Assembly (NCBI RefSeq): GCF_014066305.1
Contig: NW_023501094.1
Coordinates: forward strand, 186,001 to 250,000
Length of the DNA: 64,000 bases
Direction of reading: 5' to 3'
Source of the DNA: Letharia columbiana
Lineage: Eukaryota; Ascomycota; Lecanoromycetes; Lecanorales; Parmeliaceae
The position numbers and the translations under genes were made by a program. This document shows positions 51,341 to 63,109 of this stretch, piece by piece. Positions within the stretch are counted from its first letter, which is position 1; every line of letters begins with the position of its first letter. Below the pieces are notes generated by a model. That model made no database searches, was not told the origin of the DNA, and worked only from the letters and a program-made list of their open reading frames with translations.

Positions 51341-51999
51341 ATTTAATTTTAAAGGAGATCTTAGTATATCGAATTAGATTAAAAAAGCTAATAATACTTT
51401 ATATAAAAATTTAATTAATATTTATAATAATTATATTAGCGAAGATAATAAGCTTACGAAAAGTATTCTAATAAGTCTAATATTTATAAGTTTATTAAGA
51501 TATATTATTAATACTTTATAATATATAGAGAGATAATTAATAGGTTTATAATTAGAGAGAGTTAGTAATAATAGATTTAATTTTTAAAAAAGAGATTTAA
51601 GATAACTCGAGAAGCGAATTTATTTATAAATAGTTAATAAATTTAATTAGATAAAGATAGACTTAGAGAATTTAAAAGAATTACGATAAAGTAGAATAGA
51701 AGAATAATAAAGAGTTTAAGAGAAGAATAAATATAAAGTTTATTAAACTTATTTAACGCGTTAAGATAAATATATAAATAGAGATAGTTATAGAATTTTA
51801 TTCTTATAATATTTAAAGATTTAAAATTTAGAATATTCTTTTATATTATAATTTTAAGAAGAAGAATAGAGACGCTTATAGTTCTAATTATTATTCTAAT
51901 TATTATTATTAATAAGAAGATAAATAGCTATATTAAATTACTCTTTATATTCTCTCTCTCTTAATAAAGAAGAATAAATATATTCTATATATCTTAGTC

Positions 52000-52225
52000 G
52001 GATTATTCTATAAATATAGAAATTCTAATCGAGATATTTTATATATATATTATTTTATAATATAATATTATAAATATATTATACCGTAAAATATTCCATT
52101 AAGATCTCGAATCTATATTAGAAAAATAAAATAATATTCGACTCTATTTATATTATACTCGAGTACGATATAATATTACTTAATATAAAATATTCTATAA
52201 AATATATTATATCTTTTCGACTAGT
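52000..52225 (-). repeat. Right terminal inverted repeat of the large insertion
   Basis: Reverse complement begins ACTAGTCGAAAAGATATA. Keeps more C and G than the left repeat (for example an ACTCGAGTACGATAT string), so it is less mutated. Confidence 0.65.
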
Positions 52226-53300
52226 ACTTATTAGCGAGTAAGTATAAGAGTATTATCTATAATATTATTCTAGTTATAATAAATCGATTTATAAAAATAA
52301 TAAGATATATTCTTATATCTATTATAATCGATATTACTTAACTAGCGAAAGTATTTTATTTCGAAATAGTATATCGCTATAGTATATCAAATAGTATTAT
52401 TAATAATAGAGACTCTATATTTATTAATAGCTTCTAGTTCGTTATTTACTTTTATTCTAAAATTAAGCGACGCTTAAGTATCGTCTTTTATTTATAAATC
52501 GACAAGTAGACTAAGCGATAAAATTAGATACTAAAATACTTCTTATATATATTTACTAATAATAAGTAAAATGTTTAAGCGAAATAACTATTAATAATAG
52601 AGTTCGCTTATATAAATAATTAATATTCCTCTATTAAAACGATATTATTCTTTTTAATATATGAATATTATTCTAAAATTCGTTAAGAGATTAAGAATAA
52701 CTTTATTAAGGGGGAGATATCCGCTATAAATAATAGAATAAAGAAGTTATAAGTATTAAGAAATAAGATAATAAAGTATTTTTATAGCGCGATTACGACT
52801 TAGTTTAAATATTATAATAAAATATATTAATCTTAAAGCTATAAGATAAATAATTTAATAATATTAACGATTAAGAATCTAAAATAGAAATATTTAAATA
52901 AGAAGTTATCTTATAAATTTATAAGATTATTTTAAATTATAGATAAGATAAAGGCGTAGATATATTATCTACTTCTACTCTCGACGTATAGAATTTATAA
53001 TATCTTTTATATATTATTATTTAAGTTTTATTATCTTCGCGATTATAATAATATAGCGAAAGTCTTTATATAAATTCTTAATCTTATTAATAACGATAAG
53101 CTTTAAAAGATTAAAGAAATTATTAATAAGATTAAGTATAAAAAAAGCGTTTAGTATAAAGTTAAATAAATTAATTAGAATAAAGAGTATAATTAATAGC
53201 TATTAGATAATAAACTTATTAATATTAATAAGCTAATTTAAGTCTATAAGTAAGCGAGTAGTAAGCGAAAGTATTAAGTAATAAATAATAAGTCTCTTAT
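52226..53300 (+). pseudogene. Gypsy copy B integrase core and chromodomain
   Basis: Continues the pol frame after the large insertion. Integrase core: SKYKSIIYNIILVIINRF (family SVYDAILVVVDRFTK), later LIIEFAYINNQYSS (family AEFAYNNS). A C-terminal block LNKKLSYKFIRLFQI and YNIFYILLFKFYY matches KL..K..GPF.I....  and VFHVSLLE, reading TAG as Gln. Near 53085-53240 comes a chromodomain: IKEIINKIKYKKSVQYKVK and NKEYNQQLLD (family VEEIL..R...G...YLVKWKG...EENTWEP). A chromodomain marks the chromovirus branch of Ty3/gypsy; such domains steer integration to histone H3K9-methylated chromatin. Confidence 0.75.
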
Positions 53301-55094
53301 TATTAAAGAGCTTAATTAATTATATAAATTAATAATAAGTAAATAAAGACGATAAAATAAGATATAATTATCGATTAGATTAAATATATTTCTAGATAAT
53401 ACTTATATTACGCGTATACTTCTTTATACTTACTATTATTAAGATATAAGTTAAAAAAATAATTATATTATTTAACTATCTATTAAACTCTATTATAAAA
53501 AAAAGTTTATTATATTAGAGTATATACTATTAATATAAATATATTTTTATCTAAAATAGCTATTAAAGAACTATCTAGAAACCCTACGCTAGCGCTACTA
53601 CTAAAAAAAAATCGCTATTTAAATATTCTTTACTATCTTAATATTAGATTTCGAGTTAAATCTATCGATCTAGTTCTCTAATAAAAAGATAATTAAAGTA
53701 TAGTCTTCGCGTTAATACTCGTTAACGTTTATCGTATATTAATAAAGACTCTTAAGCTTCTTTTTTAATAACTTATTTATTCTCTTTAATTTCTCTATAT
53801 ACTTATATATCGCTATAAACTAATCTTAAAGATCTATAATTATAATAAAGATAATTAAAATTATTATTATCGTATATCTTTATAATTTATGTTATTAAAT
53901 AATCTTCTTATTAAGCTTAACTTATCGACGAGATAGCTTTTAAAACTATTTAGCGCGGCGATAATATTCTATTAATTTTCTTATTTATATTTAAAGATAT
54001 AGAGAGATTTTAATATAATAATTAATATCGCGTTTTTCGACTTTATAGTTATCGTAGAGAGAAGATTTATCTTAAATATATAAATCGTCGTCTTAATAAA
54101 AGTAAGTTCTATATAATAAATTAGATATTAGAATTTATTAGCGAATATATATATAAAGTAATAGTAATAGAAATAGTTAAGAGTTAGTAGTCGCGTCTAT
54201 AAAGCGACTATATACTTACTATTAAAGTTATTATTATTATTAAAAAAGAGTATTATAAAATTATTAGTTTATATATTAATATAATTAATAATAATAAGAT
54301 ATTTATAATAAAGAGAAATAGACTACTAATATAATAAGATATACTATACTTATATTAGTATTAATATCGATATTATAATATTAGAGTAAGCACTTATAAG
54401 AGAGACGTTAGAAGTTATAAAGAATAAAAATAAATAATTTAAAAGAGGTTTTTATATTCTTTATTATAGCGCTATTATTAATAAGTAATAACTAGTAATA
54501 TAGATAGTAGTAACGCGATAATATTTCGCTGTTATTTATAGAGCCGCGTCGCCTAGCTATTATTATTATTTCTACTATTATTATTAATTAATAATCGAGA
54601 GCGTTATCGCGAACGCGTTACTTTATTAATTACTCTCTTCGAATTTCTATAATAAAGGTTATTATTACGTTACTTCGCTATAAACGTAATATATTATAAA
54701 AACAACGTTATCTATAAAGAAACTCTTCTCTCTTCTTTTACTTATTAAATTTTTGAGGTTTTATTATAAATTTCTAAATCTAATATTATTCGCTATAAGA
54801 ATTATTAATTAGCGTTATAGAAACGTTAATATTAAGCGCGTTAGCTTACTATAGATTATTATTAATTAATATTATAAAAGCGATATTATTCTCGAAGATA
54901 GTATTAATATTATTATATAATATATTAGTAACGCGTCTACGGCGCGTAATAATTAATTCTATCGCGTTATCGAAACGATATCGTAATAGATTAACTCTTT
55001 TCCCTTATTTCTCTATTAGAATTTAAAGGTTTTTTAATAAGCGTTCTATTTTTACTTAGGCGTCTAGAAATTAGAATTTAAAAGAAAAGATAAT
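53300..55094 (+). other. Gypsy 3' region without known domain
   Basis: About 1.8 kb between the chromodomain and the 3' LTR, present also in copy A (18079-19850 on the opposite strand). No retroviral domain is recognisable in the sense direction. In copy A the antisense frame near 19380-19780 reads as a charged, possibly coiled-coil protein with few stops. It could be an extra ORF or a long 3' UTR. Confidence 0.45.
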
Positions 55095-55369
55095 TATTAG
55101 ATCTAATACGTTATAGGCCTTAGCGCTACTTACGCTAAGACGTCGATATTATATACTCTATATTAAAGTTTCTTTTAGAATTTAATTTTAATAATATATC
55201 TTATATACTTAGAGACTTAGCGAATATAGGTCTACTTCGTATATCTCGAAGTTTTAATATTTCTTAGAGATTAATTCTACTATTAAATATACTATTAAAC
55301 TCTATAACGATACTATATCTTTTATAGTCTATATCCGCTAGCTAATCGCTAGTAAACTATATTCTTATA
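55095..55369 (+). repeat. Gypsy copy B 3' LTR
   Basis: 275 bp, TATTAGATC... to ...ATTCTTATA, directly followed by target copy GATAT. Matches the copy A LTRs in reverse complement. Confidence 0.9.
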
Positions 55370-55374
55370 GATAT

Positions 55375-57620
55375 AAACGAAGTTAGATAATATTAATATC
55401 GATATAATATATTTATAAGCTTATCTAATAAATATAATTATTATAAATAAGATAAGAAAGACTATAACGTAAGTATTATTAAAGAGAGTCTTAAGAGAAA
55501 ACGCGATTCTTAATCTAATTCTTAAGAAAATTCTAAAGCTATTACTCTCTTATCTATATAGAATATTTAATATATATATAATAAACGGCTACTATCTAAA
55601 GTACTTTAGAATATTAATAATAATTATTCTTCTAAAGTTAAATAAGGATTACTTAATTTCTAAAGAATATCGATTAATAGCTTTACTTAACATTATAGAA
55701 AAGATAATAAAGTTTATTCTTACTAGAAGAATAGCGTATCTTATAAAGATATATAAACTTCTATTAACTATATATATAGAAGATTATAGATTATAATTAT
55801 ATAAATACGATATTTACTATCTTCTAGAAAGAATATATTAAATCTAGAACTCTAATAAAGTAACTATAATATTATTACTAGACGTTTTAAATATATATAA
55901 TAAAATCTCTTATCCTCGATTACTTTATAATCTTTAAAAGCGAAAAATTAATATAAGAGTAGTTAATTAGATAGAATCGTTTTTATCTAATAAAATAATA
56001 GTATTAAAAATAAGCGAAAACTTTATATTAAAGACTTCTATAGTAATCGAAATTTCTTAAGAATTATCGCTATCGCTTATACTTTATCTCTTCTATAACT
56101 TAGATCTTATTAATAAATATAATAATCGCATCGACTTAGAAATAATAGTTATCGACTTTATAGACGATATAAATCTTCTAATAATAAGAGACTTTATTAA
56201 GAAAAACTATAACGCTCTTTATAAAATTTATAACGAAGTTTATATAAAATAAGCGTTATAATATAAATTAGAGTTTAATTCTAGCAAATATCAACTATTA
56301 TATCTTAATAGAAAATAGAGATTTAGCTTAAACTATCTTCTATAACTTAACGAGAAATAATATATTAAGACGAGATACTTTATTCGCTATTTAGAAGTCG
56401 AAATTAACTTTAAACTTCTATAAAGCTATTATAATAAAAAGATTTAATTTAAAATTACTAAAAGTATTAATATATTAATAAGAATTATCGAATCGATATA
56501 AGATAATAATTATAAGAGTATAAGATAGCTTTATTAAATAGTAATTATCTTATAAATAATATACTACTACTTAGTATAATACTAGTTTAAAAATATTATT
56601 AGCTATAATAAAACTTATCTTTTATCGCTATAAAGAATTTAATCTTAGATAAAAAGAAAGATAATTAAAGTATTTAAGATTATATTTATTCTAGTACTTA
56701 ATATAAAAGTATATCTTTTATTAATTAAATAATAGCTAGATAAGATTATCTTAAAAGCTATCTTATAAATCGCTATTAGTCTAATATATAGCGAGATTAT
56801 TAAGTTATAATTCGAGCGATAGAAGTCTAAAAGAAAACTTAAGAAGAATAAAAAATTAAGTTTACTAAAGCGATATATTAATAGATTCGAAAAACGATAT
56901 AGCGATATTAATAAGATTAAGAAACTATATTCTTTTAGCGCCGCTCTTAATTAAAAGTCTTCTAAAATAATAATTTATAAGATTAAGAAAGTTATTAAAG
57001 AACTAGTTAAAAAATTAATTAATAAGAGTTATATAATAATATATATAGATAATAATAAGATTAATAAAAAGATAAGAGCTTTAGCTATATCGTTAGATAT
57101 TAATTCTATTTTTAATATTTATTTAAGCTTAAGTAACTAATATATAATATATTTAACGAAGCTATATAATATTCTTTAAGCTTTAATTATAATAGTTATA
57201 TACTAAATAAAATTATAACTTAATAGAGTTATAGTAAATACGAATAATTAAATATTAATTTAAACTATTAAAGATTTAAGTAAATATTTAAGATAGATCT
57301 ATATAATATAAATAATATAGATTATTAATTCGCTAAGATATCTCGAAATAGTAATAGAATTATATTAAATCTCGATATATATTAATATTAATAGTAATAA
57401 ATAGACGAATAGAGAGACGAAGAAGGTTATTAATTAGCGAGAGTAAGTAGTTTATAATAAAAGAGTAAAGGTAAATACTAACGAAATAGTCTAATTATTA
57501 ATTATATAGATAAGAATAATATTAATAATTAAGATAGCTATTAGAGATTATACGATGAAATAATAAACTATTAAATAAGCTAATAAGAAGCGAGGCGATA
57601 TTCTTAAAAGAATTTAATTA
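55375..57620 (+). pseudogene. LINE ORF2, reverse transcriptase and RNase H part
   Basis: Continuation of ORF2 after gypsy copy B. RT blocks: LNKDYLISKEYRLIALLN (family KPDYSLPKAYRPIALLN), LDVLNIYNKISYPRLLYNL (family LDVSGAFDNVSHPRLL), RVVNQIESFLS, SLSLILYLFYNLDL (family SPLSPILYLFYNADL), and VIDFIDDINLL, which corresponds to the catalytic F-x-DD motif. Near 57030-57450 an RNase H domain follows: IIYIDNNKI for YTDGSK, then a later INSLRYLEIVIELYQI block. The Tad1 order EN-RT-RNH is therefore complete, though split over 25 kb. Confidence 0.72.
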
Positions 57621-57621
57621 A

Positions 57622-57792
57622 TATTGAAACGACTCAACACTCGCTATTACTAGTACCCATTCGGTCTAGTTATAAATATATAAAGGCATTCTCTATATAT
57701 AGATATCCTTCTTTCTTAGATATTATTAAGAATATTATATCTAGTAATTAGTCTTATTATATAAGTAACTATATACTCTAATATTACTAATA
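57622..57792 (+). repeat. Copia 5' LTR
   Basis: 171 bp, about nine transitions from the 3' LTR. Preceded by target copy ATTAA. Confidence 0.9.
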
Positions 57793-58040
57793 CTAATTAG
57801 TATACTTTAATACTAGTATATAGATTAGCAAGACTATACTCTAAAGAAAGTCCATCTCGATATCGTCGCGGTACTTCACATAATTCTATATTATATAATC
57901 GATTTCGCTTATTATAACGATTCGATTAAATAGAACTATAATTTCTATAATTTCTATAACTTCTACTCAGCAGAGAAAATACCTAGAAAACATTAAATAT
58001 TATTAAGCTTCACACTATATTAACATATAACACATATTAA

Positions 58041-59500
58041 AATGAATACCAAAATGGCTACTAACTCTCCACCTATGACTATAAGTAAGCTAGAGAAACT
58101 ATAAGAAGTTAAGCCACCAGACAATAAAGAGAAACTCGAGAAATTCGTTCGTTAAAGAGTACAATAATATAAAATACATAAATTTTCCACACTCTCTAAC
58201 GTCTTTGTTGACGACTTTACCCTATATATTAGAGAGAACTTCAAGATTCTTAGTAAGAACGCTATTATCAGCCTACGAGATTGCCTACGGATTAATGAAG
58301 CCTATGTTAAGAAAGAAAGAGAATTCTCAATAGCCAAAGAATTAGCGGACGTAATCAAGGAAGAGATCCTATAGCCACCAGACGACGAAGACCGTCCCCC
58401 ACCAAAACCATCTTATTACTACCCTCAGCGACCGTTTTAATCAATATAGAAACAACAGCCTTATCGACCGGAGAACACTATTTCTCTCCCCCGCAACCGC
58501 CTTATCGACCGGAGAACACTATTCCTCTCCCCCGCAACCGCCTTATCAATCGGAGAATCCTGCTTCAATTCTCCCCCAACACCAGCTTACGGCCCAAATT
58601 ACCGAGTCCCACACCTACTACCCTCGCCCTATCAAGTCATTTAAGACTTCGGGAATAATTAAAATCATGGCTATACTAAGAAACTCGCTACACTGGCTAA
58701 ATTGTATATAAGCGAGAAGAAGTACGGTGAAAGCCCTACCGAAAGTCTCAGCTATAAATTCATGATTTTCATAAATCTTTACAAGAGAGTCGAGATTCTC
58801 TAGTAGATTCTTCAAATAGCATTTCTAACTATGCTAAAATCTATGGTATTGAAGTACTACTACTCTAGTTATTAAGAAATCAGCCTCACTATTTAATAAC
58901 TCTTCGATCGATTTCAGAGCTATTTCGAGAGAGAAGAACACTATCGTCTTATGCTTTATAAGTAGAATAGCATTAGTCTAAGAGGCTTATTCCGAGCTAG
59001 TCCCGAAAAGAATAAAGAAACTATCTTTAATGAGATGATTTAATAACTTCGTTAAATCTAAAGAGAGCTAAACTACGAATTTCAGTTAGATATAGCACTT
59101 TGAAATAAGATAGTTATCTTTTATAGTAATATCTCTACGTATAGTATTGTAATTCTATAATAGATGACTATAATTACGGGGCTAATCAACAATATCTATA
59201 CTATAATCGAGAATCACGAAGAGATTATAAAGGCTAAGAGATTCGAGCTATTTAGGCCTATAATATACTTTATTAATTAAAAGTATTATACTAATTAACC
59301 TCTAAATTAAAGTAATTATAGCAGACCGTTCCCGTAGATAAATAGCTTTTAGAAAAAGCGGTGCTTTGTCTATAGAAAGATAGACTACTAGTTAACTAAG
59401 TATATCGATAAGAAACGCTAGAAGTCTTAAAATAAGTTCGCTAAGCGGTTTATCGGCTTTATTAATAAGCGATATAACTTTTATATTTAAGAGTTTAAAG
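58041..59500 (+). pseudogene. Copia gag with zinc knuckle
   Basis: Starts at the ATG at 58041 (MNTKMATNSPPMT). Early stops at positions where Gln fits, then LSNVFVDDFTLYIRENF and a Pro/Tyr/Gln-rich segment that contains a 41-bp tandem repeat. After the repeat the frame that carries the gag block (KKLATLAKLYISEKKYG and MLKSMVLKYYYSSY) is not the one in use before it. A knuckle near 59370 reads KRCFVYRKIDY, where family members have C-x2-C. The product would form the particle shell. Confidence 0.65.
58459..58560 (+). repeat. 41-bp tandem repeat in copia gag
   Basis: About 2.5 units starting at 58459, 58500 and 58541 (CCTTATCGACCGGAGAACAC...). Spacing is 41 bp, not a multiple of three, so each unit shifts the reading frame. 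Confidence 0.9.
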
Positions 59501-62500
59501 GCTAGAAGGATAAGATCGAGAATCTTAAGATCTTAACTCTCGATATTTAAGATAATAACTTGAAAAAGGCCGAAAACTTTATTACGACCACTTTCATAGT
59601 TATATTAAATCAAGCCTAAGCACGTTACTTAAAGCTTTCTAGTTATTTTATATACTATAATATTATTAAGTCTAATAGCTTTCTTAACATTAGTCGATAT
59701 ATCTTAAAGTAGTTTTATAGTATTATACTAGATATCGAAGTCGCATATATGTTTACTACTAAATACAGTTAAGTAGAAGTCTATATAAGGGAATTCGATA
59801 TATAACTAGATATTATTATCGATAGTATTATTACTTAATTTAAAATTGAAATAGTAGCGTTAATTGAAAAACTTATAGTAAATTCGTTTATTAGTTAAGT
59901 CGACTTCCACGTAATATAGACTAATATCTTATTTCTACTATACATTCAAGATATAAATAGGCTAGAAATCTATCTGAATAATCTTAAGGACTAAGTTATT
60001 TTAAGAAATGAATCTACGGTCCCAATTGTTCGTTTTTACGAATATCTATTCTTGATATAGAATTCTATATTAGTTAACTATCTAACTAACACCGAGTTAC
60101 GTTAACTATATCGTCGATTTAGTCATCTCTCAGTTAATAGACTTGTTCGGACCTTGGAGAAAGCTGGCTATGACGACTCCGAATACCGTTATATATTTAA
60201 ACGAATCACCGAGTTCTGTATACTCTGTTAGAAGCACTCTCGGTTTCCAGGCCGCTTTAAATTCTCACTTAAGGACGAGAACAATATTTATTTCAATCAC
60301 ATAATTATTATCGACGTTCTCTATATTAACGATAGCCCAATTCTATAAGTTATTAACGAGAAAACTTTATTTTAGACCGTCCGATAACTAACGAATATAA
60401 CTGTCTTCTATATATAGAATATACTTAGATTATACTAAATAGACGTATATATTAAATCTTTAAATATTATTATCTATAACGCTGAGACTAATTTTAATAG
60501 TATCGAGTTTAGATAAAACGCTAGAACTCTAAATATTTAAACGAAATGCGTACTAGTTAAGGCCGCTAATTCTATCGACCTAGTAAAACGATATTATATT
60601 TTATTAAGACGAGTCTATTCGATAATCACTGCGAAACTAGAGAATTAAGATATTAAAAAGGAGATTCGCTTATAAATAGCTGTTAAGGCTGTTAACGATA
60701 TAGCCGAATATAACGACATCGTTTTCATATTATTAGTTTTTAAAACCTTTTCTCGTATTATAAATGACGATATATTAACTCTATCTACTACTAAGAGAAT
60801 AAAAGCTATTATTATAGTAATAACTAAAGTTATAAAACTTCACGCTAAGAGATAAGTTAATAACGCTCTATATTAGCGAAACGGCTTCTAGATAATAAGA
60901 ATATATAATACTTTAATTAGTTCTCCGATACTAGTCTAAAGAACGTATTAAAAGAAGTGAACCGGACTATACAAATTGCTAACTACTTCTCGAGAGACAT
61001 ATATCGTCGAATTATCAAATGGTCTTACTAATTTTCGAGTTACTATCGTTAAGCTATATTTGAAAGAAATAGACACCTTAATCGAGTCTCTCGAGTTCTT
61101 CGAATAAGAATCTTTATAGTTAGATAATATTTAATACGAAAATAACGATAATAAAGACTATTAAGACTCTTTTTAGGACGCTTCACTACGTTATAACTCT
61201 TCTCGACGTCGATATATTTCTGCCCGTTTTCGGAACTCTATTAATATCATAATCTATATATCTAAGTCTATATCATAGTTATCTTCATCAAACTTTTAGA
61301 TATCTCGATAAAAAGAACTTAGTGAATTACTTGAAAAGGGTATATTTAAGATTATAAAGATCGAAGATGTCTTTATAGAAGCATGAATATTTGGTACTCG
61401 TTTTATGAATTAAATCAAGAATAAGAGTATTAAGAAAGTCTTCGAGAAGTCGCGACTAGTAGTGCAAGCATTCAATAACTCGGAGAAGTATGAGATTCTT
61501 ACTTAGGCCCCCACTATCTAATAGACTAGTTAACGACTTATTATCGCTCTATCATTAGCTATTCTACAGCTATCTCTATATCTACGCGATATTACTTAGG
61601 CATATACGTAATCTCGATCCGAATTAACTAGAGATGTCTTTATTTTAGCCTTAGCTGAAATGGAATTATTATCGAGAACGATACTTCGTATTATTCTCCC
61701 CCTTTATGAAATTACTAAGTCCGATATCTACTAGTTTTAGATATATTATAAATACTATATAAAGAAGCTAGAAATAACCTCGTCTATATTTAATACTTAT
61801 CTATTATTTAATAACGATATAATAGTAATTATTGGCTTATAAACCGATAACTCTCTTATCGTCGATACTATCGAGTTTATAGATATAAAATTATAAGAAT
61901 TATACGCCGCTAAACTATTAGCTAAGTTATTCGAGAGACTTACTTCGAAATAGCCTCTCGAATTTAATAAATTTTTTATTATACTCGGGGATAATATAAA
62001 AAATTAGCTAATATAAGTAGGTAAAGAAGATTTAATTGCTTTTAAAGTTATTTATAAAAGAGTAATACGTCGCCTAGAGGGCTCGAGGAGCGTATATTAT
62101 AACGGTATCGCAGTTATAAGCTATATTTACCTTATTATACGCCGCTTAGATTATGAATCTTATTTACGACGACGCTTAGTATCTAAATTACTATCTTTCA
62201 TGGTAAATAAAAGAAAGAGACCTTACATTCGTTAAATTAGATGTAACGTCTCTAAGAATTATAACTTTTACGAATTCGTTATTCGTTAATAATAAAGATT
62301 TTTCTTCTTAAATCGACTATGTAATAGCTCTAGCTGACGCTTAGAATAAGGTTAATATTATTTATTAGCAATTGATTAAATGCCGCTAAGTTATTAGAAG
62401 CGTATTGGCCTTCGAACTTTATATATTATCTCTAGAATTCGACGTTGTAGTTATTATAAAATCCACTCTGAATTAAATTTTCTCTAGTACTTTCTAGGGG

Positions 62501-62900
62501 AAGATACCTCTTTCTATATATATAGACTCGAAATCTCTATATAAATATCTTGTTAAGCTAGGGATAATATAAGAGAAAAGATTAATAATAGATATTCTAT
62601 ATCTGAGATAGTCGTATAAACGACGGGAGATTACTAAGATTCTATGGATTAGAGAAGATAAGAATCTAGCTAATTTAATAATAAAGGATAAGGGATATAA
62701 CGTACTATAATGTCTAGTGGATATAAATTATCTGAAACTAAATCTAGAAGATTAAATAGAAAGATAAGATACTGATATTAATTAATAGAAAGCCGTCTTA
62801 GTATAATATTACTAGAAATACGTCTAGTATAATTAAATTTATATTTACTATAGTAGAGGGAGTAATTACGATTATAAGAGTTATAAAGAAGAAATATAAT
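59500..62900 (+). pseudogene. Copia pol (integrase region, RT, RNase H)
   Basis: Single pol polyprotein typical of Ty1/copia, where integrase precedes RT. The RT is clear near 61440-61620: SRLVVQAFNNSEKYEILTQA and IQQTSQRLIIALSLAILQLS then YLRDITQAYT (family LVVQGYND..K...LTQSPTIQR.SQRLIL, LRDITQAY.QS). Upstream (about 60.2-61.2 kb) lies integrase-related and linker sequence; RNase H-like sequence follows (about 62.0-62.9 kb). Stops are scattered but fewer than in the gypsy copies. Confidence 0.65.
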
Positions 62901-62933
62901 ATGTAAATAGCCTTATTTTCTATTTTTTGCCAG

Positions 62934-63104
62934 TATTGAAACGACTTAACACTCGCTATCACTAGTATCTATTCGATCTAGTTATGGATATATGAAGGTA
63001 TTCTCTATATATAGATATCCTTCTTTCTTAGATATTATTAAGAATATTATATCTAGTAATTAGTCTTATTATATAAGTAACTATATACCCTAATATTACT
63101 AATA
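62934..63104 (+). repeat. Copia 3' LTR
   Basis: 171 bp, same ends as the 5' LTR, followed by target copy ATTAA. Confidence 0.9.
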
Positions 63105-63109
63105 ATTAA

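Larger units (their letters stand above)
36586..52225 (+). mobile_element. Large TIR DNA transposon region, hAT-type, inside gypsy copy B
   Basis: 15,640 bp absent from gypsy copy A, flanked by ACTTATTA at 36578-36585 and 52226-52233 (8 bp, the hAT duplication length). Imperfect inverted ends of about 200 bp share ACTAGTCGAAAAGATATA at the tips and a second block near the inner edge (ATATATATATAAAATAT.. then ATTTCTATATTTA). The left end has four extra bases (CTAT) outside the shared tip. A decayed hAT transposase sits near the right end. The size far exceeds normal hAT elements (3-5 kb) because of a tandem duplication, a minisatellite and at least one further insertion. Confidence 0.75.
32579..55369 (+). 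mobile_element. Ty3/gypsy chromodomain retrotransposon, copy B, with 15.6 kb insertion
   Basis: Same family as copy A, opposite orientation. LTRs at 32579-32874 (296 bp) and 55095-55369 (275 bp); perfect target duplication GATAT at 32574-32578 and 55370-55374. Total 22,791 bp. Subtracting copy A (7122), the 21 extra bp in the left LTR and the insertion with its 8-bp duplication (15,640 + 8) leaves exactly zero. Coding order on the plus strand: gag, protease region, reverse transcriptase, RNase H, integrase (broken at 36585), rest of integrase, chromodomain. RIP-saturated. Confidence 0.88.
57622..63104 (+). mobile_element. Ty1/copia retrotransposon
   Basis: 5483 bp with two 171-bp LTRs (57622-57792 and 62934-63104) starting TATTGAAACGAC and ending TTACTAATA (TG...CA before RIP). 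Perfect target duplication ATTAA at 57617-57621 and 63105-63109. Inside: gag from 58041, zinc knuckle near 59370, and a pol with RT near 61380-61640. It interrupts the Tad1-like LINE. RIP is only partial: many CpA/TpG remain in the first 1.5 kb and many stops are TAA/TAG where CAA/CAG is expected. Confidence 0.88.

Noticed and set aside
36586..52225. Maverick/Polinton, suggested by the 15.6 kb size and long inverted ends
   Set aside because: Duplication is 8 bp and not 6, ends do not start AG, no polymerase B, integrase or capsid-type genes recognised, and the length is explained by a tandem duplication and a nested element.
17700..57600. Mitochondrial DNA insertion, because of the very high AT content
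   Set aside because: Retrotransposon domains, LTRs and target duplications are present, and the composition follows CpA loss with CpG kept, which is RIP and not mitochondrial bias.
58618..58815. 65-codon minus-strand open frame
   Set aside because: Antisense of the copia gag.
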